Origin: Chiua virens | Taxonomy: Eukaryota > Basidiomycota > Agaricomycetes > Boletales > Boletaceae | Assembly: GCA_019787685.1 (NCBI GenBank) | Contig: JAHNUO010000019.1 | Span: forward strand, 124,001-188,000 | Length of the DNA stretch: 64,000 nucleotides | Reading direction: 5' to 3' | Shown: positions 56,592 to 64,000 of the stretch, in pieces | Position numbering within the stretch: position 1 is the stretch's first letter | How the letters are laid out: each line of letters opens with the position of its first letter | The notes under the pieces: generated by a model | Databases searched by the model: none | Seen by the model: the letters and a program-made list of their open reading frames with translations, nothing else | What the model was told of the DNA's origin: nothing | Program-made: the position numbers and the translations under genes

Positions 56592-59500
56592 TTATTGAGT
56601 GACCAAATCACGAAAATGTTCTTGTACATGTCTCTCAAGATCCTACGCGACGTCATAAAGAAGACTTTCGTACACGATCGTTGAACAGAACGCACCTCTT
56701 TGGCATCAAAGACGAATTGGCACTGGTCCCTCCACTGCGGACGCCACATGCACGGAAATAATGTCGGTTCGTCAAAGCTAGGGTCCGAGAAGTGAGGCGT
56801 CGGATCTGGCATAGTCTCCAAATTGCTTTGATCGGCACTATCGATATCCTCGAGAGTCAGTGGAACGGGCGCGGGTTGCGAGGTCCCCTGGCTGCCACTG
56901 CCAGCCATCTTCACAAGTTTTGAGAGCTTGGACCTAAGAGATTTCCTCTCGCTCTGGAGCAAGAGGATCTTGTGACACAAATCTTTTCGTTGGACGACGT
57001 TGCGTTGTTGCGCCCGGCCGAGTTTCCATGTCTCAGCTTCGAGGGATTTGTTTTCCACCGTTATACGGCTGCAAAGATCCACAAGCTCAGGAACTTGCGC
57101 AGCTCTCGTACGAAGTTCGTCGTTCGTTCGTCGGTCCTTTTCTTGTAGGAGTTCCGCCAACTCTTTCCATCGGGCTACGTCAGCGTGCAAAGCCGCGAGA
57201 CGACCCTTAATATCAGTGAGCACATATTGATCCAAATCGCTAAGTCGAAGAAAAGAGATACCTCGTAGAACGCCTTGATCGTTGCGACACCTTCATGCGC
57301 TTGTCCCTCAGCTATTTTCACCCTCTTCTCCAGCTCTAGGTTCTCATCCCGCACGGAACTGACGAATGCGGATGCTTGTACGTACTGTTCGCGGAAGAAG
57401 TCTCTGTCCTTCTGAGCAGAGGCCGTGGCAGACCTCTGCGACTCAACGGATGCATGGACTTCCTCGAGAGAACGTAACAAGGATTCTTGTTTTTCCTGCA
57501 GCACCGCACGCTCACTGTCCCATCCGGCCTTTTCCTCGACCCATGAAATCTTCTCGGCCTCCCAGTTCACCCGGTCCTCGTCCTGCTCCTCGCGAACTTT
57601 GGCTGGCGCAGCCAACTCTTCTGGTCGTTGTGTCATGGCATTCAGCAGAGGATCGCGTTCCTTCGTCCAGGCAAGACGTTCGGCCTCCAATGCCGATAAC
57701 TGAATCCGAACTTCTTCAGCTCGTGCAGCTGCGTCCGATAACTCGGTGACACGCGCCAGGAGACTCGTCCTTTCCTCGGACATCGCCTTGTGCTGCGTCT
57801 GCCACGCCGAGGAATCATTTTCCCACTTGCAACGCTCCTCGGCCCATCGAGCGCGCTCCGCTTCCCAGGCAGCGAGAACGGGACCTGTCGGTTCCGAGGA
57901 CTGTCGGACGGCAGCGAACTCGGCCTTCAAGTCCTGCAACCTTTTGCGTTCCTCGGACAGCTCGCGTTCAAGGCGTTGAATCTCCTCGGACTTGACGTTC
58001 AACAAGGAAAGAGCTTCCCCGAGCCTTCTCTTCGGCGAGTCGGTCTAAACAAGGATAGTGAGAGTGTGTATCCAGATGTCGTGACGGACGACGCACCAAA
58101 TTTGCCGGGATTGGGCGGGGCGGAGAGCTGGCCAGTTGATTGGATAGCGATAGAGCCATTTCTGTATCTTCGTGGCGTGGTTCTTGACTAGCCTGAACAA
58201 TGACGCTGGCATGCTGAAGGTCTGTGGAAGGGTGTTCGAGACGGTCAAAGCCCGCGATTTCTTCGCTAGGGAGGGAGTGCTAAATCACTCGTCAGTTACC
58301 CCGAACACTGGCTTCATGAGACGGGAATTACCTTTGAGGACCCTGGAGCGGGCGCTTGTACAACATTTCCCTCATCCACGACTTTACGCACGGGAGGTAG
58401 TGGGTAGGCGAGCATGGCCTCCTGTGTACTTTCTTCCTCTTCTTCGCGAAGCTCTATCCGTAAGCGGTTCCTCTCCTCCTCGCTCATTGGCCTCGCCTCG
58501 CTGTGCTCCGGGGAGTCCAAAGTCGTACTGTTCATCCCTCCACTCAGATCAACCACTTCATCCCATCGGATTTCCACAACGTCGTCGGCCTCACTGGTGA
58601 ATGGGAAAGATGATCCCTTTGGAGGCGAAGAAACCGCACCGTTGACGATATTATTGACATTTTTCAGTCGTTTCATCTTTTTCTTCAGTCGTTCTGCCTC
58701 TCGCCCAAGCTGTGCTTGGTCGAAAAGTTCCTTCCCCCTCTGCTTCAATTCCGAATCGGTAATCTTGTTCTTTTTCGAACGATTCCCATCTCCCTCCACT
58801 TCGGATAAGCTACTCTGAACTTGATCTTCTTCAACCGCTCTTTGTTTCCCCTTGTCTACACGCTTTGGGGACGTGAAACTTTCGATCGAGCTCGGAGGGG
58901 CTTCAGGATCAGCAGTACGCACGGGTAGGGTGATCTTGGAACGGAACAGATTTGGGGATATCTGTGGTACGGGTTTGAGTCGTCGTTTAAATTGACGGTT
59001 CGCAAGCGTTGGAAATTTCTGAGGTGGTGGCACAAGGTCCTCAGGCGAGGCGGATGACGATGGGGCGGAGACATCGATAATGGCGATCGTAGGTAGATCC
59101 ACTGGTTGATGCGTAGATTGGTCACCCGCGCAGGGTGGTTGAACCGAAGGAGGCTTGGGCGGCGACTGAGATTGACTTTGAGAGTTTCCTGACGATTCGG
59201 TCTCTGGGACAACAAGTCCATTGAGCGTGCCCATTTTCGTGTGTTTCGACTGATACTTTAACGGGGGCGGACTAAAGGGATGTGATGGTTCAGAAATATC
59301 GACACCATCGTGGGCGTCGTGGGGTCCATCGTTGAGCTGGCACAAACTGAGACCTGGCTGCGCTCTCCCTCCTTCGGGAGGTTCGACTGGGAGAACCATG
59401 TCCGGTTGCGATGGATCTGCTATCATTTGATCAAATAACTTGAGTCTCTGTATAGTTCCCGGAGACAAATCAGGACTGCGATGTTGCGGGTTGGGGAGAG

Positions 59501-60855
59501 CGTTGGGAATGGGTATACGCGGGGGAGAGGGGGCTGAAGTGATGTCGACTGCGTCCTGCATCAACGGAGGAGGACTGGGAGCATCGAAGGACGCGAGTTC
59601 CATCACTTGTTGATCTGTGGATTCCCTTGCGGCAACGAGTTCACCAGAGAATTTGACCTCCTTTGATTTGGAAGGTGAAGGCCGGGGTTTTCTGACCGAC
59701 TGAGATTGTGTAGACCCCTCCTGCCGCCTCGCACCTCGAGGAGGTCCAACCTTGATAGAGGGCCGAGTACCTGCAGCTCCTGCACCATTCTCGGGAACCT
59801 CGTCATCCTTTTCCTGGAGTGGATTTACTCTTGGGTAATGATTGACCGTTGTGACTAGGAGGCCGGAGATGCTCGATATCAGAATCGTCCGAGAGAACGA
59901 TGGTGTCGGCGACGCGCTCCTTGTGGTTAAGGTCGGCCTTGGGCTTCATCTTGGAATTAACTCGTTTCGGTTCTTCTCGTGCGGCAGCCGTTTTGGAGGT
60001 ACCCGCAGTGTCATTTGAGCGCGCAACTGAACGGGACATCGACTTGTCCTTGCCCTTCCCCTTGGGTTTCGGCGGCGGACTATCTTCGTCCGAGTCGTCC
60101 AATGTAGCATTCTTGCTTTCAGACGGTATGTTACTCTGTGGCGCGATTTTGGTACTGGCTTTAGTCGCGGGCGCAGCAAGACCCTCCTCGTCCGAAGACA
60201 TAGGCGGTACCAACACCTCCAGCGCCGTCTTCCGCTTCTTCCTTGGCCTCGACGCCTCGCCTTCGCCATCCACCATCCCCGCACTACCCGTCATCGTCGT
60301 TTCAGGGGCGTCAGACTGTCGCCCCCGTTTTGTACTCGTCTTCTTCGGCGGTGGTGGGGTTGCATCTCGCCCCACCGAGTCTACGCGCGACGACGTCGCC
60401 TCCGACATCGGCGTACGCGTCTTCCGCCTCGAACTCGATGAACGCGTCCGTTTGGATGACCCGGACGCTCGCGACGTCGCACTCGTCGTGCGTCCACCTA
60501 CCATCGTACCACCGCAACACACGACGCGTCCAGCTGCCCCGTCAGAACATCCTAATCTGGTGCGTAGCAATCCGAGTTACTCACCGCGTCTCTTCCCCGC
60601 CCCGAGCCGACTCTTCTTCGCCTTCCACTGCGCCACCAAGAGATCGGTGCAGTCGTGCTTCGGGACCCAGTCTTGCGGCCACCGCTTTCCGGTGGCAGGA
60701 TTGCATCCAACCCATTTTACCTTGTATTTCTTGCCACGTTCCGCGGTGATTTCCTCGACCTCCCAGAGTGTTTCGTCATCATCAGATCGCTCGACAAATT
60801 GAGTGTCGCGTTCTGACACGATGTCGCCTGCACCAGATTCTTCACCGGAGGACAT
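56592..60855 (-). CDS. Chromodomain protein with long coiled coil and C-terminal C2H2-like zinc finger
   Basis: Probable nuclear chromatin-binding protein. Exon 1 (60585-60855) encodes an N-terminal chromodomain at about residues 30-79: LWEVEEITAERGKKYKVKWVG, with W and Y aromatic-cage candidates and a WVPKHDC end. Exon 2 from 60497 and the 58314-59806 region encode a Lys/Ser/Pro-rich linker with basic stretches (SRPRKKRKTALEVL) that look like nuclear localisation signals. A coiled coil follows (58005-57280 and 57235-56890; ALSLLNVKSEEIQRLERELSEE). The last exons give PCMWRPQWRDQC and, after splicing at the GCGTAG acceptor near 56648, DLERHVQEH, forming one C2H2-like finger, then a stop at 56592. 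The exon 2-3 junction near 59.80-59.86 kb is not resolved. Intact otherwise. At least three truncated copies of its 3' half lie upstream in the window. Confidence 0.75.
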
Positions 60856-61279
60856 TCTTTGAGAGTAACGTCGTGAACAACCTTCAGCTCGAATAGTCAA
60901 GTAAGATGGGTAAAGTAAAGTAGAAGGACAGTAAAATGAATTCCGTGTCGTACTACGGTGAACTGTAGTGCTTACATAAGCCACGCGATTGTTTAACAAG
61001 TCAACTTATTGCATAGCTACTTGTAACATCTGGGAATATAGGTAGTCGAGTAGGAATCTGAACGAACGTAGGGTAGTAAACGAGTGGATCTGAGTTGTGA
61101 TATTACCTGTACTTGGCGGCGAGGAGAATGCGAATGTAACAATAATGTGAATGGGATCGAATAGTCCAAATCCTTCTGCTGGTTTCCAGATACACTCCAA
61201 CGTCGGCAGGAATCATAGATACAGTATGTTCTCCAGTGTTTTGAGCAATCCAAGGAAGGGAGCTCATGAGGACCGCAGT
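60856..61279. other. Spacer between the chromodomain and F-box/WD40 genes
   Basis: Promoter region of the chromodomain gene and 3' end of the F-box/WD40 gene. Nothing else recognised. Confidence 0.5.
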
Positions 61280-63762
61280 TTATGCGCCGTGGTCATCCGC
61301 AGAGTCAACCGATTCTCCATCCTCTTCAAGTTCGATATCGTCCGACCGACTAGATCTCTCCTTCTGATACCCGTGGCCAACGAAGTTCATGACGCTGCAA
61401 TGCCACAGATAATTAGCCCAGTTCCCGGCGCTATGACGTAGCATACTCACTAGATAGTGCCGTCCGCACATCCCACAACAACTTCTTCATGACTCAATTG
61501 CATAGACATGGGATTCTTCTCTGGTGTCGCAAGACCCGTGAACTTGCTGGGTAGATTACCCAACAAGCCCTTTATCGAGGTAGAGTCCAACGAGTTTCCA
61601 CCAACGTTGGCGAGCGCAGCCCATGCTCCAGAGAGGGGTATGATATTCGTATCTATGTCCACGCCTGGCTCAGGGCTCGCAAGTGGACGATTCAGGTGAT
61701 CGAGTGTCAACCTGTCGTCGCTGGTCTCCCCCAGAGGGTCGAACAGGTCTGGAATGTTTTCCTTGTTCTCGTGGGTGGACATCAAAACCTATCCAAAAAT
61801 TAGATAAACGATCAATCCGAGCGTCTAGAAGACTCACTCTTCGATCAGCCCCCGTCCTCGAACTGAATCTAGTCGCGGTGACAACCCTCCTCTTCCTCGG
61901 GTCCACCGCGCCGACAGCAACATCTGGTGTCTCCACGATGGCAACGACTTTTGGAGGAGCCGTCAAGATCGCCGCGCGTCCAAATCTAATAGAGAATCCC
62001 TCGGCGCCGATAGCTCCACTGCCTAGCGGGGACAATGGCGTTCCCGAGCGAGGAACGGGTGAGAGCAACGAAGAGAGAGGTATGCCGGGTGTCGCAAGAG
62101 AATGACGACCTCTCGGAAGAGTTGTCGTATTGACGGAAATACCAAGACTCGACTGCCGACGTTGAGGAGTGACAATCGAAGACGTCGATCTTGAGAGCGA
62201 TGGAAGCGTACGAGTACGCGGGTTCGTGACACTACGAGCAAGATTGGAAGGCGGAGTTGGGGAAGTCAATCGCGCGCAACTGCTGGTAGGGGAGGCTACC
62301 CCACTTTCGACAGGAGAGGGCTTTTCCTCGTCTTCATTCCATTGCAGGTGGAGAATGACCGATTTCGTGGCGCACTGGACACATCACTTAAAAAAGGGAA
62401 TGACGAGACTAGATACAGCCACGCACCGTCATTTGCGTCCCCTTCGCTGCGAACCACTGCAACATGTTGTTCGGCGCTGCACCGACGTTGTGAAGTCTAG
62501 CGTTCAAAACGGGATCACTACCTCCCAACTCAGAGAGTTTGAACTGAGAGATCATCTCTCTTCGTTCTACGATATAAAGATCAGCCACGCTTCTAGGGGA
62601 ACAAAAATGAATGCTCACTGATGGAGAACACCCGAACAATACCATCGATCGTCACACTGACCACTCTCTCGCCTTCGTCCGCGTTCCCAGCAGATCCAAC
62701 TATCTGCACACCGATGTTGACGGTCGTCTGTTGTCCGAAGCGTACAATCTTTGTTCCCGCTCGCCAATCCCAGCAAACTAGGGCCTTATCTGCTCCAGCA
62801 CTGACGAGGTTGCGCGAAGAAAGAGCGACGGCACGAATACCATTCAAGTGACCGGCCAGCTGTTGAATCGGCGTAAACGTCACCGAGGAAAATAAGTGCA
62901 CGCGTCTATGTGTTTTGAGTACCCGCAGAACATACGGATAAATACAACCTACCCGACGTCATGGAAGCCAACGACGAATACCTCTAGGATAATGTCAGTG
63001 AAGGGTCAAGAATTATGAGCGTAAACCGTACCTTCCTCCGTCAAGAAATCTACACAACTAACCGGTTTCTTCACTTCCAGGCATTTCTTCATCTCGCCCG
63101 TTTCTATATCCCAGAAACGGATCGTTTCGTCATACGATCCGGAGATGAGTCGTTTGCCTAAAAACGTGAGATAAAACGGATACAACCACTTTGAATGGGA
63201 ATCGCGCGTACCTCTCAAAAGCAATGTCGTGCAGAAATTGGTATGTCCGTTTAAGAACCTAATGCTCTGCGGTAGCGAATTTGCGAAATTGGATTCACGA
63301 TGGTGCAATGAGCGATATAGAGGAAACCTAGTGTGATACAGTTATGTGGTTAGGACAGGCCTACGAAAGAATGACAATCAGATACTTGCCATCCTTCAGG
63401 TGTATCAGGTGCTCTAACTGGCACTGGGTCACTCGCCGTCAACCGCAGGCAATGCCAACGCCACAGTGCGGGATGTCTGGTTGCTGCGAACCATTTCTTC
63501 GACACCTGAAAACATCATTCCAGTCAGTTACCCAACGAGTCTCCACCAACGGCCACGGTAGTCCGACCAAACCAACAGCCTGCCATGCCAGAATGTTCAA
63601 AGTCGCCACTCACCAAACCCGCTTTAACGACCTCCTTCACGCTCAACTCCCTGAGGATCCGCAGCGCCAACTCCGGTGCTAGCGTACCCACGATATCAAA
63701 TGTCGACCTGAGGTACTTTTGCAAAAGGAGGATCTGCAGTGGGATATCGCCCGGAAATAGGG
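61280..63762 (-). CDS. F-box/WD40 repeat protein, 5' end incomplete or uncertain
   Basis: Probable substrate-recognition subunit of an SCF ubiquitin ligase. The exon 63614-63762 encodes the F-box ([28 protein letters not shown]), joined to 63390-63505 ([20 protein letters not shown]) and 63212-63327 ([12 protein letters not shown]). WD repeats follow: [22 protein letters not shown] (63.1 kb), [32 protein letters not shown] (62.8 kb) and [15 protein letters not shown] (62.65 kb). A long Ser/Pro-rich insert lies between (61.8-62.3 kb), then [21 protein letters not shown] and an acidic tail ending 61280. The 63389 donor is GC. The F-box exon starts in phase 1, so at least one more exon lies further right, possibly beyond the window. 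Truncated copies occur at 33.3, 40 and 51.7 kb. Confidence 0.8.
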
Positions 63763-64000
63763 CTGCGAAAAACGACAGAAAGAAAAGGAAAGATCGCCAA
63801 TAAGGGAATGTGAAATTCAGATGAGCAGAGACGTGCATTTAGCATGAAAGAAGAACGGAAAGGAAAACCACTCACAATCTAGAATTAAACCGATCCTATA
63901 ACGGGGCCGAGTGCAGTGGTCAGTATGATGGTCAACGATAAAGGACAAGATTGAAGAATACACATATGCTGGGGCCGGAGCCCATCTTCCGGAAGTAAAA
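63763..64000. other. Right edge, upstream of the F-box exon
   Basis: Should hold an intron and perhaps the first exon of the F-box/WD40 gene. A short minus-strand ATG frame exists at the very end but stops quickly; no confident exon. Confidence 0.35.

Larger units (their letters stand above)
41131..58300. repeat. Segmental duplication, right copy
   Basis: Direct repeat of about 21930-41080 in the same gene order. The right end merges with the intact chromodomain gene, so the matching part of the left copy (38.9-40.8 kb) is a truncated duplicate of that gene. Confidence 0.85.

Noticed and set aside
59900..60802. 300-codon plus-strand open frame
   Set aside because: It is antisense to exons 1-2 of the chromodomain gene, whose domain content and splice sites are convincing; the plus frame is a composition artefact.

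Overview
The window is nuclear DNA of a filamentous basidiomycete, most likely an Agaricomycete. Genes carry many short introns (about 45-90 nt) with GT/GC...AG borders and CTRAY-like branch sites. The protein families seen are fungal ones: clustered acetoin/diacetyl-reductase-like SDRs, a DUF6533-type seven-span membrane protein, a Kre9/Knh1-like GPI protein, P-loop GTPases, a chromodomain protein and an F-box/WD40 protein. No rRNA, tRNA, CRISPR array or recognisable transposase was found. All gene models below were spliced by eye.

Layout. 0-14.4 kb: a tandem cluster of short-chain dehydrogenase/reductase genes on both strands. Three copies look intact (141-1315, 5707-6982, 11514-12670), three are frameshifted or stop-containing, and there are older relics, interrupted by one membrane-protein gene (3665-4875). 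14.4-21.3 kb: gene-poor DNA with possible SDR exon relics near 17.2-17.9 kb. 21.3-25.1 kb: a large conserved fungal protein of unknown function, about 1111 aa by my model. 25.6-30.6 kb: a P-loop GTPase gene on the minus strand. 31-41 kb: a graveyard of truncated copies of neighbouring genes. 41.1-58 kb: a tandem segmental duplicate of 21.9-41.1 kb, including a second GTPase gene (44.6-49.2 kb). 56.6-63.8 kb: the apparently intact chromodomain/coiled-coil/C2H2 gene and F-box/WD40 gene from which many of the fragments come.

The main discovery is inside the two GTPase genes. Each contains what looks like an 88-bp minisatellite (33 units in one gene, 29 in the other). Read on the coding strand, every unit is one complete 85-nt intron (GTAAGT...CTGAT...CATAG) plus exactly 3 nt. 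Those 3 nt are the only hypervariable positions: 12 different codons occur, all ending in T or A and none a stop, while the surrounding intron is nearly invariant. The phases of all ordinary exons before and after the array agree with phase 0, so each unit would insert one amino acid. Three further 3-nt exons with unrelated introns follow the array in both genes. The two paralogues keep nearly the same intron sequence but differ in their codon strings. I interpret this as an array of single-codon microexons encoding a hypervariable segment of a GTPase, which could be diversified by repeat turnover and, because skipping any unit is frame-neutral, possibly also by alternative splicing. I know of no described system of this form; RNA sequencing would settle it.

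How parts work together is mostly inference. The SDR cluster looks like a gene family under rapid birth and death. The duplicated block shows how the GTPase genes have stayed intact while most of their co-duplicated neighbours decayed.
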